Made by a program: the position numbers and the translations under genes. Of a DNA stretch of 64,000 nt, positions 56,489 through 64,000 are shown one piece after another. Each line of letters starts with the position of its first letter. The first letter of the stretch is position 1. Source of the DNA: an uncultured Thermoanaerobaculia bacterium (GTDB lineage Bacteria; Acidobacteriota; Thermoanaerobaculia; Multivoradales; Multivoraceae); contig CATOTG010000007.1 of NCBI GenBank assembly GCA_951813015.1, forward strand, positions 186,001 to 250,000. The letters run 5' to 3'. Under the pieces are notes generated by a model. That model saw only the letters and a list, made by a program, of their open reading frames with translations. It was not told the origin of the DNA and did not search any database.

Positions 56489-56528
56489 GGCCCGGCGTCT
56501 CATCCGCTGAGACGCCGGGCCTTCTTCG
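56489..56528 (+). terminator. Intrinsic terminator of TonB receptor gene
   Basis: GGCCCGGCGTCTCA tccgc TGAGACGCCGGGCC perfect 14-bp stem followed by TTCTTCGT. Confidence 0.85.
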
Positions 56529-56601
56529 TCTCGTAGACGGTTGGGCGGCCTCCTTCGTAAGAGTCAGTGAACCCACGCTCACAGGAAGGCCCCTTGAACC
56601 G

Positions 56602-58278
56602 ATGCTGAAGTGCACGACCACGATCCTCCTCCTCCTCCTCCTGGCATGGCCGGCCGTGATCCGGGCGCAGCCGCCCGATCCGGCTCGCGCCCAATTCGCG
56701 GACGAACTCGACGTGCGGCTGGTCCACCTCGACGTGCGGGTCGAGCGAAGGGGCGAACCGGTTACCGATCTGAGCATCGAGGACTTCGTCCTGCTGGAGG
56801 ACGGCGAACCGGTGGAAATCGCCGTGTTCTCACCGCCGAACCTGACTGGTCCACGCGGTGATTCCGGCGCCCCGGCGGCGGTCGCCGCAGCGACTCCGAC
56901 AGCGACGGCCCCGCCAGCGTCCAGGGGCGAGGTCGGCGCCGTCGCCGTGTTCGTGGACGATGTCAGCCTCGGTCCAGGCCAGAGGAAGCGCACCCTGCAG
57001 ATCGTTCAGGCACTGTCCGATCCGTCGAACCCGAACAGCGCCGGGCTCGTCGTCTTCCGGCACTTCCGACGCGGGCGTCTGACCCTGCAGTTGGGGAATG
57101 CGCCGGTAGCCGACGCCGCGGACTTCAGGGAGTTGAGCCGCGCCGCCGCGGCGCGAGAGCAACAGGCCATCTTCTTCGCCATGCGTGAGATCCAGAGTGT
57201 CCTCGCCCACTCCAGTTGCATCGACGCCCGGGGGCAGCTTCTCGGCGTAGCCGACGGCTACGCCGCCGAGGCCCTCGCCTCGAGCGAGATGCGAGCCCAG
57301 TTGCTCGGCGACGCGATCGAGTACCTGAGCGCCCTGCCGGGACGCAAGATGCTGATCGTGGCTGCCGGCCGGATCGAACTCCAGCCCGGCGTCGCGATCC
57401 TCGAGCACCTCCAGGACCTCTGTCCCGGGCTTTCGAGCGAACTGAGCAGTCGCATCCTGGGCGCCACGAACATGGCGAATCGGCTGCACCGCGTGGCCGG
57501 GCTCGCGAACTCCCATCGCGTGACCCTGGTGACCGTTGACGCACGCGGCATCGGCGCGCCGTCCCAGGCCAACGTGGGCCTCGATTCCGCGCGCTTCGGC
57601 GGCAGTCAACTGAACCAGATGATCACGAACGCCAACCTGCAGTCCGGCCTGACGCAGCTTGCATCGGAGACCGGGGGCAGCACGATCTTCAACGCGAACA
57701 ACATGGTCAAACCGGTGCTCCAGTCCGTGAATCGCGCCGAAGCGGTCTACACCCTTGCGTTCTATCCCCAACACCAGCGAACCGGGGAGAGGCACACTCT
57801 GGAGGTCCGGCTGGCCGGCGATGTGAAGCGCCGCACCAGAGTCCACTACCGTCGGAGCTACGTGGATCGCACGATGCAACAGGAATGGGCCGACGGCCTG
57901 CGCACGGCGGCCCGGGCGCCGGCTCTGCGGCCCGACGCCAGCCTGCCCAATCCACTCGCGGCACGGCTCACCGTCGGCGCGGACGCGGAGGGACTCCTGG
58001 CTTCACTGAGCCTCGACGCCGAGGCCGTGGCGACGATGAGGGGGCTCTCGCCAGAGAGCGAGCGCAGGCTCCGCCTCTGGCTCTACGTCGTTGATGCGGA
58101 GGGTCGGGAGAGCGCGGTCCGCGAAGGGTTCCTCACGGCGCCTACGGCGCCCGGACCCTGGCAGGCCAACATCCGTCTGCCCCTGCCTGCCGGCGAGTGG
58201 ACGGTCGCCGCCGGCCTGCGCGACGAAGTCACCGGGGAGATCAGTCTGCTTCGCCACGAGCCTGCGCCGGCCCGGTAG
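56602..58278 (+). CDS. VWFA-related domain protein (paralog of 43463..45385)
   Basis: ELDVRLVHLDVRVERRGEPVTDLSIEDFVLLEDGEPVEIAVF; LSALPGRKMLIVAAGRIEL. Confidence 0.8.
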   Translation: MLKCTTTILLLLLLAWPAVIRAQPPDPARAQFADELDVRLVHLDVRVERRGEPVTDLSIEDFVLLEDGEPVEIAVFSPPNLTGPRGDSGAPAAVAAATPTATAPPASRGEVGAVAVFVDDVSLGPGQRKRTLQIVQALSDPSNPNSAGLVVFRHFRRGRLTLQLGNAPVADAADFRELSRAAAAREQQAIFFAMREIQSVLAHSSCIDARGQLLGVADGYAAEALASSEMRAQLLGDAIEYLSALPGRKMLIVAAGRIELQPGVAILEHLQDLCPGLSSELSSRILGATNMANRLHRVAGLANSHRVTLVTVDARGIGAPSQANVGLDSARFGGSQLNQMITNANLQSGLTQLASETGGSTIFNANNMVKPVLQSVNRAEAVYTLAFYPQHQRTGERHTLEVRLAGDVKRRTRVHYRRSYVDRTMQQEWADGLRTAARAPALRPDASLPNPLAARLTVGADAEGLLASLSLDAEAVATMRGLSPESERRLRLWLYVVDAEGRESAVREGFLTAPTAPGPWQANIRLPLPAGEWTVAAGLRDEVTGEISLLRHEPAPAR

Positions 58279-58328
58279 CCGCGCGCCGCACCGTCACTGC
58301 GCCGCGCGTCCCGGGCGGAGCGTCCCCT

Positions 58329-58865
58329 TCAATCAAGAGCGACGGCATGAGGTCCGCACAGCTGGCGTACCTCCTCCGCCCCGCTCTCGGTCAGGCCGTG
58401 AACGCGGAGCAGCAACCGACCGTCGGCGACATGACGATCGAAGTCCGACGGCCGCCCGCGGCCGCCTCGGATCGCCCGGCCCGGCAGCAGCCCGCCTTCC
58501 CAGAGCACCCTCAGGACGGTCATCAGGATCAGCCCGAGCGCCGTGCCTTCGTAAGTCACGACGCCCACCGGCGGACCGGCGACGATCGACATGCCGCCGG
58601 TCGGCAGCGGATACGCGAGGGCGGTCCCGGCTGCCAGACCGAAGGCCGTCAAGCCGCCGAGGACGGCGCCGGCGAGCGCGAACAGCAGAACGCGGGACTT
58701 CGGCTTCGGCAGCGGCAGTTCGTCTTCTTCCAGCGGCGCCGGGCTGCGTACTTCCAGCTGGGACGCCGCGACGCCCGACTCGAGCGCGGCTTCGACGACC
58801 GCCCGGACGTCCTCGACCCGGTCGAACACGGCTTCGACCAGATGACGCTCCGCGGCCGCCGTCAT
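58329..58865 (-). CDS. actD: DUF3341 domain protein (ActD-like)
   Basis: LVEAVFDRVEDVRAVVEAALESG; TALAYPLPTGGMSIVAGPPVGVVTYEGTALGLILMTVLRVL. Confidence 0.8.
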   Translation of the reverse strand: MTAAAERHLVEAVFDRVEDVRAVVEAALESGVAASQLEVRSPAPLEEDELPLPKPKSRVLLFALAGAVLGGLTAFGLAAGTALAYPLPTGGMSIVAGPPVGVVTYEGTALGLILMTVLRVLWEGGLLPGRAIRGGRGRPSDFDRHVADGRLLLRVHGLTESGAEEVRQLCGPHAVALD

Positions 58866-60259
58866 GCCGCACCTCCACCAGGTACAGGTGCTGCCGCCGT
58901 CGCGGAGGTCGGCGCAGCGCCTGAGGTCGCCTCGCCCTCGCCGCGTGCCCCGTGCCGCCAGCCCTCGCGCATCTCCCAGACGGAGACGATCGGCAGCCAC
59001 CGGGTGAACGTGAAGTAGAGACAGGCGAAGACGCCGACCGCCCCGATCATGATCCCGAGCTCCACCCAGCTCGGCATGTAGTCGCCGATGCTGTAGGCCA
59101 GCCGCGGCGTCGACAGCGAGGGCACGACGATCAGGAACCGCTCCAGCCACATCCCGACCAGAACGCCGCAGCCGACCAAAGCGGTCGGCAGCGGCCGCCG
59201 GCCGCGCGGGAAGGAGAGCACGGCCACCGGAATCACCAGGTTCACCACCACCATGGTCCAGAACGGCGCCGCGAAATCGCCGTGCAGCAGGACGTGGTGC
59301 ACCAGTTTCTCTGACAGGTCGCCGCTGTACCAGACGGTCAGGTGCTCGGCGAACGTGAAGTAGCCCCAGACCAGAGACATGGTCACGAACAGGAGGCCGA
59401 GGTTGTTGAACACCCGATCGGTCAGGAAGCGCCCCAGACCGAGACCGCGGCGGAGCAGCGCCAACGCGATCATCAGTACCGCAATCCCCGAGAAGATCGC
59501 GCCGACCACGAAGTAGGGACCGAAGATCGTACTCTTCCAGCCCGGCGTCCGGGTCATCGCGAAGTCCCAGGAAACGATCGTGTGCACCGAGACGGCGACC
59601 GGGATGATCGCCACCGCCAGAATGCGGATCCCCCACTCCAGGCTGTGCCACTGCTGAGCCGTGCCGCGCCAGCCGAGAGCGAGCAACGCGTAGAAGCGCT
59701 TCTTCAGGCCCGCCGCCGCGCGATCCCGCATCACCGCCGCATCCGGAATCAAAGGCAGGAACAGGTAGAGCGCGCTGCCGATGATGTAGGTCGTGATCGC
59801 GGCGATATCCCAGACCAGGGGCGAGCGGAAGTTCGGCCACAGCATCCGGCTGTTGGGATAGGGGATCATGTAGTAGAAGATCGCCACCCGGCCGAGGTGG
59901 ATCAGCGGGAACAGACCGCCGATGGCAAGCGCGAACAGCGTGATCGCCTCCGCCGATCGGGTCACCGGGCGCCGCCACTCCGCGTTCGTCACGCGCAGGA
60001 TCGCCGAGATCAGCGTGCCGGCGTGGCTGATGCCGATCCAGAAGACGAAGTTGATGATGTAGAAGCCCCAGAACACCGGACGGTTGAGGCCGGTGACGCC
60101 GATGCCGTTCGCGATCTGGTAGCCCCAGCAAGAGAAGAAAACCAGGGCCAGCGCACCGCTCGCCAAGGCGCCGACCAGCAGACCGGGACGGCGCCGGTCG
60201 AGGCGGCCGAGCAGCTCACCGTCGAGGACGGCCGCCGAGCGCTGGGATTCCGTCGTCAC
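58862..60259 (-). CDS. actC: NrfD/PsrC family membrane subunit (ActC-like)
   Basis: VFWGFYIINFVFWIGISHAGTLISAILRV; multi-TM; GTG start overlaps the upstream TGA; stop overlaps the actD start. Confidence 0.88.
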   Translation of the reverse strand: MTTESQRSAAVLDGELLGRLDRRRPGLLVGALASGALALVFFSCWGYQIANGIGVTGLNRPVFWGFYIINFVFWIGISHAGTLISAILRVTNAEWRRPVTRSAEAITLFALAIGGLFPLIHLGRVAIFYYMIPYPNSRMLWPNFRSPLVWDIAAITTYIIGSALYLFLPLIPDAAVMRDRAAAGLKKRFYALLALGWRGTAQQWHSLEWGIRILAVAIIPVAVSVHTIVSWDFAMTRTPGWKSTIFGPYFVVGAIFSGIAVLMIALALLRRGLGLGRFLTDRVFNNLGLLFVTMSLVWGYFTFAEHLTVWYSGDLSEKLVHHVLLHGDFAAPFWTMVVVNLVIPVAVLSFPRGRRPLPTALVGCGVLVGMWLERFLIVVPSLSTPRLAYSIGDYMPSWVELGIMIGAVGVFACLYFTFTRWLPIVSVWEMREGWRHGARGEGEATSGAAPTSATAAAPVPGGGAA

Positions 60260-60957
60260 TCGGCCGGCGCCCTCCACTCCGAGCCGCTCAGGTAGACGAC
60301 GCCGGGACGCGTGTCCAGATCGCCCAGCAAGCTGAACGCCCGCGGCGACTCGGCCCACCGGGAGACTTCGCTGTCCGCATCCTCAAGATCGCCGAACGCG
60401 ATCGCCTTGGTCGGACAGGACTGCTGGCAGGCGGTCTTCACCTCGCCGTCCGCAACCTCCCGCTCCTCCTGGGCCGCCTCGTCCTTGCCGGCCACAATGC
60501 GCTGGACGCAGAACGTGCACTTCTCCATCACGCCGCCGGGGCGGACGCTGACGTCCGGGTTCAACTGCGAGTCGAGCGGGGCCGGAAACTCGGCGTCGAA
60601 CCAGTTGAAGACACGCACGGTGTACGGGCAGTTGTTGGCGCAGAACCGCGTGCCGATGCAGCGGCTGTACACCATCGCGTTCAACCCTTCCGGGTTGTGG
60701 TACGTCGCGTAGACGGGGCAGACCGGTTCGCACGGGGCCGCGCCGCACTGCTGGCACAGGACGGGCATGAAGCGTGTGCGGACGTTCGGGAAATCGCCCT
60801 CGTAGTAACGCTCGATCCGGAGCCAGTGCATCGCCCGACCCTCGCGCGCCTGCTCCTCGCCGACCGTCTGAATGTTGTTCTCGGCGGCACACGCAACAAC
60901 GCAGGCCTCGCAGCCGGTGCAGCGGTCGAGATCGATGGCCATGCCCCAGCGCGTCAT
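60256..60957 (-). CDS. 4Fe-4S ferredoxin-type subunit
   Basis: DRCTGCEACVVACAAENN; CQQCGAAPCEPVCPVYAT; CIGTRFCANNCPYTVR; CTFCVQRI; CQQSCPTKAI. Confidence 0.93.
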   Translation of the reverse strand: MTRWGMAIDLDRCTGCEACVVACAAENNIQTVGEEQAREGRAMHWLRIERYYEGDFPNVRTRFMPVLCQQCGAAPCEPVCPVYATYHNPEGLNAMVYSRCIGTRFCANNCPYTVRVFNWFDAEFPAPLDSQLNPDVSVRPGGVMEKCTFCVQRIVAGKDEAAQEEREVADGEVKTACQQSCPTKAIAFGDLEDADSEVSRWAESPRAFSLLGDLDTRPGVVYLSGSEWRAPAE

Positions 60958-61062
60958 GCCTTCTCCTCCCAGGTTGTACCACCCGGTCTTCTTGGCCGGC
61001 TTCGTGGCGCTGATCTTCCTGCCCAGCGCGTCATGCCTTCTCCTCACGGGTTGCATCACCCG
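60945..61062. repeat. Repeat-spacer-repeat duplication at gene junction (locus D)
   Basis: About 41-bp CCCAGCGCGTCATGCCTTCTCCTCmCrGGTTGyAyCACCCG at 60945-60985 and 61022-61062; 36-bp spacer; 77-bp period. Confidence 0.9.
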
Positions 61063-63637
61063 CCGCAGCTGCACGGCGCAGGGGGACCGGCCGGCGCGCG
61101 AAGCCACGGTTGCCGTCGCCGTCCACGCCGGCGACATCCTCGGACGGGGCGGCAACGCCCAGGCCGGACCGTGGCGCCGGCTCCAGGGCGTGCCGGGCGC
61201 CGCCTTGGTCAGACGCCCAGCCGACCGGAATCTCCTCGGCCTGCCGCAGGCCGCGGCCGTAGATCACGGGTCGCTCGCCGCGGCGGGGGCGACGCAGCCG
61301 CTCGACCCGCACCAGCAGGCCGCACCGGGCGAACGCGCCGGCGCCCGTCACCCGACGGTCCGAGGTCAGCAACACGTTCACGTTGGCGCCGCGGCCCCGC
61401 GCGTAGCGACCGTAGTCCGCATGGCCGCCGCCCACCGGCACGCCCACGCACCCCGGACGCACGGTCGGCAGGACAATCGCGGGCAAGTCGATTTCGGCAG
61501 CGGTTCCGGTCAGCCGCACGATATCGCCGTTCTGAACGCCCAGGCGATCCGCGTCGGCCGTCGCCATCTCGGCCCAGGACCCCCACATGACGGTCGACAG
61601 CGGGTCGGGCAATTCCTGCAGCCAGGGGCGGTTCGCACCGCGACCGTCGCCGAGCTTGAGCGACTCGAACGGAATCAGCACGAAGGACTCCACCCCCGCG
61701 GGGGCGTCGGGCGCCGGCAGGGCCGCCGGATCGGGAAGACCGTCGCCACCGGAACCGGAAGCCTCCGCCGCGGGCGCGCCACCGCGCATCGCTCCTTCGG
61801 CAGGCTCGTCAAGGTCGCCGCCGGAACCGGAAGCCTTCACCGCGGGCGCCGGCCTGTCATCCGAGCGCCCGACGACGGGTGCAGGAACCGTTTCACCGGC
61901 GCCTCGCGACAGCCGGGTTCCGGCCGGCATCCGGGAAGGCGCGCGCCTCATCTCCTCCGTCCCGACCAGGCCGCCGGCATCCGTCGTCCGGCGCACGAAT
62001 TGGCGCGCATTCAGGGCGCCCGCGATCAGGGATTCGGGCAAGGCATCGTTCCCCTCGGCATCCGCCCTCGTCGCGGTGAAGGCGTCGATCAGCGTCGACT
62101 CGACCGCCTCCTGGAAGCCCGGCCAAGGCAGCTCCCTGCCGGCGGCCGCCGCAAGGGCCAGGACCACGTCGCCCGGATGCCGGGCTTCGCCTCTCGGGGC
62201 CACGGCCGGGGACGCGATCAGCAGCGCCGGCACACCCCGCACCGGGTCCGGCTCCACCGCCTGGAAGCGCTCCAGGTCGGTCTGGATCGGCAGCACCAGG
62301 TCGGCGCGAAGCGTCGTGTCGTCGAAGAAGGCGGAAAGCGCAATCACGGCGCCCGCGCCGCCCATGGCGGCCTCGAGCCCCGGCATCGCGTGCAACGGAT
62401 CGGCCTCCGAGACGATGACGACGCTCGACTCACCGGCCTCGGCCAGTCGCTCCGCCAGCGCCGCCGGCGGCGCGGCCGGGTCGGCGTCGCCGGCCAGTCG
62501 ACCTTCAAAGCCGAAATCCCCACCGGCGAAGACACCGCCTTCGCGGCCCACCGAGCCCAGCAACACGTTGAGCGCCAGCGCGGCCGCGCCAGCGGCGAGG
62601 CCGTTTTCGCCCTCGAGCGCGGATCCTCCGGTCATCGCCAACGGCCGGCGGGCGCGGGAGAGTTCGGCAACAAGTCGTTCGATCCGGTCGGCGTCGATGC
62701 CGCAGCGCTCCGCGGTCGCCGCCAGATCGGGCGCCAGCTCGGGATAGAGCTCCTCGTAAGCGATTCGCGCCTCTTCCCCAAGCCTCCCCGAGCCGATCAG
62801 CAGCCCGGCCAGCCCGCGGGCGAACACGCCTTCACTGCCGGGCTTCACCGGCAGCCAGTCGTCCGCGTTTGCCGCGGTCAACGAATGCCGCGCCTCGACC
62901 TGAACCAGCTTGCCGCGCCGGTCGGCGGTCAACTCCGCCCAAGCGCCGCCGAAGTGGACCGGGCTGCGCCAGCTGTCCAGGAAGGGCGCACCAATGCAGA
63001 CCACGTAGTCCGCTCGCGCCAGATCATAGGCCGGGCGGGTCGCCTCACCGAAGGCGAACCGAGCGGCCTCCCGCTCGACGACCACGTCGGCGGACCGCCA
63101 GTGGACCGGCGGCGCCGCCCCAATCGCGGCAGCGAACCGCCGCCAAAGGCCAAGAAGCGGCCCCGACGGCGCGCCCGAGACAACAGTCGTCGTCCCGGGC
63201 GCCGCGGCCATCGCGGTCGCCGCGGCTTCAAGCGCCTCCTCCCAGGACACCGGCGCCAACTCACCCGAAGCGCCCCGCCGCATCGGCTCCGTCACGCGGT
63301 CCGGGTGATACAGCTCCTGCAACGCGGAATGCCCCAGCGCGCAGACGCCGCCCTGGTTGACGAAGCCGTCCGGCAGCCCCTCGATCTTCTTCGCCAACCG
63401 GTCGACGGTCCGTACTTCGATCTCGCAACCGGCGCCGCACTGGCCGCAGATCGACCGCCGCCAGACCGACGCTCCGGGAAGTGCCGTACTGCGCCGCGCC
63501 GGCGATTCGATCAGTTCCTGGTCCCGCCGCCGGCAGCCCTGAAGCACCGCCACGCCGGCCGCGGCGTAGACCTTGAAGAAGTCCCGCCGGCCGATCGTGA
63601 CCCGGGGTTCCCGGCGCTTGCCGTTGCTGCCGCTCAT
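61031..63637 (-). CDS. Molybdopterin oxidoreductase-like subunit (TAT-type signal)
   Basis: TIGRRDFFKVYAAAGVAVLQGC; CGQCGAGCEIEV...GGVCALGH; Mo-bisMGD-like fold motifs. Confidence 0.85.
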   Translation of the reverse strand: MSGSNGKRREPRVTIGRRDFFKVYAAAGVAVLQGCRRRDQELIESPARRSTALPGASVWRRSICGQCGAGCEIEVRTVDRLAKKIEGLPDGFVNQGGVCALGHSALQELYHPDRVTEPMRRGASGELAPVSWEEALEAAATAMAAAPGTTTVVSGAPSGPLLGLWRRFAAAIGAAPPVHWRSADVVVEREAARFAFGEATRPAYDLARADYVVCIGAPFLDSWRSPVHFGGAWAELTADRRGKLVQVEARHSLTAANADDWLPVKPGSEGVFARGLAGLLIGSGRLGEEARIAYEELYPELAPDLAATAERCGIDADRIERLVAELSRARRPLAMTGGSALEGENGLAAGAAALALNVLLGSVGREGGVFAGGDFGFEGRLAGDADPAAPPAALAERLAEAGESSVVIVSEADPLHAMPGLEAAMGGAGAVIALSAFFDDTTLRADLVLPIQTDLERFQAVEPDPVRGVPALLIASPAVAPRGEARHPGDVVLALAAAAGRELPWPGFQEAVESTLIDAFTATRADAEGNDALPESLIAGALNARQFVRRTTDAGGLVGTEEMRRAPSRMPAGTRLSRGAGETVPAPVVGRSDDRPAPAVKASGSGGDLDEPAEGAMRGGAPAAEASGSGGDGLPDPAALPAPDAPAGVESFVLIPFESLKLGDGRGANRPWLQELPDPLSTVMWGSWAEMATADADRLGVQNGDIVRLTGTAAEIDLPAIVLPTVRPGCVGVPVGGGHADYGRYARGRGANVNVLLTSDRRVTGAGAFARCGLLVRVERLRRPRRGERPVIYGRGLRQAEEIPVGWASDQGGARHALEPAPRSGLGVAAPSEDVAGVDGDGNRGFARRPVPLRRAAAAGDATREEKA
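61742..61848. repeat. In-frame repeat-spacer-repeat duplication inside Mo-oxidoreductase CDS (locus E)
   Basis: About 35-bp GTCGCCrCCGGAACCGGAAGCCTyCrCCGCGGGCGC at 61742 and 61814; 72-bp period; protein repeats KASGSGGD/EASGSGGD. Confidence 0.85.
61843..61947 (-). repeat. R-family palindromic repeat, diverged copy inside CDS (R4)
   Basis: Plus strand GGCCTGTCATCCGAGCGCCCGACGACGGGTGCAGGAACCGTTTCACCGGCGCCTCGCGACAGCCGGGTTCCGGCCGGCATCCGGG aligns with R1 over its full length. Confidence 0.7.
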
Positions 63638-63644
63638 CGGAACC

Positions 63645-64000
63645 TCACCGGTGGCACGCCAGACAGTCGTCGCTGGCCTGGTTCTCGCGGTGACACTCGA
63701 CGCACCATCCCATATCGGCGACGTTGCGGACGGGCTCGGCGACGGTCATCGCGGCGACGTCCCCGTGGCAGGCCAGGCACTCGATGCCGGCACGGGCATG
63801 GGCGCGGTGATTGAAATGGACCATCGCCGAGTCCGGGATCACGTTCACCTGGGCCCACAGGATCGGCTCGCGGTTTTCGTTGGCGAGCATGACCTTCTGC
63901 ACTTCCGGATGGTCGGGGATCTCGCGCCGATGACAGCCGGCGCAGGCCTGGACCGACGGCATGCCGGCGTGCACGCCCTCTTCCGCGCCGCGATGGCAGC
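63645..64000 (-). CDS. Multihaem c-type cytochrome (ActA/class III-like), partial at window edge
   Basis: CAGCH, CLACH, CVECH, CLACH haem motifs; HFNHRAHARAGIECLACHGDV. Confidence 0.85.
   Translation of the reverse strand, partial: CHRGAEEGVHAGMPSVQACAGCHRREIPDHPEVQKVMLANENREPILWAQVNVIPDSAMVHFNHRAHARAGIECLACHGDVAAMTVAEPVRNVADMGWCVECHRENQASDDCLACHR

Noticed and set aside
56620-56645. CTC/TCC triplet run at the start of the second VWFA protein
   Set aside because: Explained by a leucine-rich signal peptide (LLLLLLA).
60872-63814. 980-aa plus-strand ORF
   Set aside because: Antisense shadow of the Mo-oxidoreductase and ferredoxin genes.
1-64000. tRNA, rRNA or prophage genes
   Set aside because: No tRNA/rRNA-like sequence or phage structural/integrase genes recognised on either strand by eye; a tRNAscan/Infernal run would be needed to exclude them.

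Overview
High-GC, probably chromosomal window; the gene content (VWFA-related proteins, DUF5916, DUF3604, ACIII/Act-like genes) is reminiscent of Acidobacteriota, but the taxonomy is inference. Left edge: the last codons of a darT-like toxin, a darG macro-domain remnant interrupted by a small inverted-repeat element, then a complete type I restriction hsdR and a large uncharacterised ORF. The middle is mostly metabolic, secreted and membrane genes: DUF3604, SDR, acyl-CoA ligase, PQQ dehydrogenase, TrkH, nitroreductase, SSS symporter, S9 peptidase, MBL hydrolase, two DUF5916 paralogs, SNF2 helicase, two VWFA-related paralogs, DUF3500, amidohydrolase, acyl-CoA dehydrogenase and a TonB-dependent receptor. 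The right edge holds an Act/Qrc-like respiratory module (c-type cytochrome, Mo-oxidoreductase, FeS, NrfD/PsrC, DUF3341). Most notable: (1) a candidate undescribed secreted-peptide cluster at about 34.5-40.5 kb, with a CGNC redoxin, a stand-alone C39 peptidase, three small signal-peptide-bearing precursors (two sharing GG/GA-type leaders and a CxFGT motif with two Cys, one Pro/Phe-rich) and an ABC permease/ATPase/YIP1 set; (2) two families of small palindromic mobile repeats, with one nested insertion and two apparent in-frame insertions into proteins; (3) five repeat-spacer-repeat duplications of very similar size (about 35-41 bp repeat, 34-37 bp spacer), two of which create mini-ORFs between translationally coupled genes; (4) a 17-unit GNSLK-type repeat inserted in an S9 peptidase propeller. 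All family calls were made by eye from translations; no searches were run.
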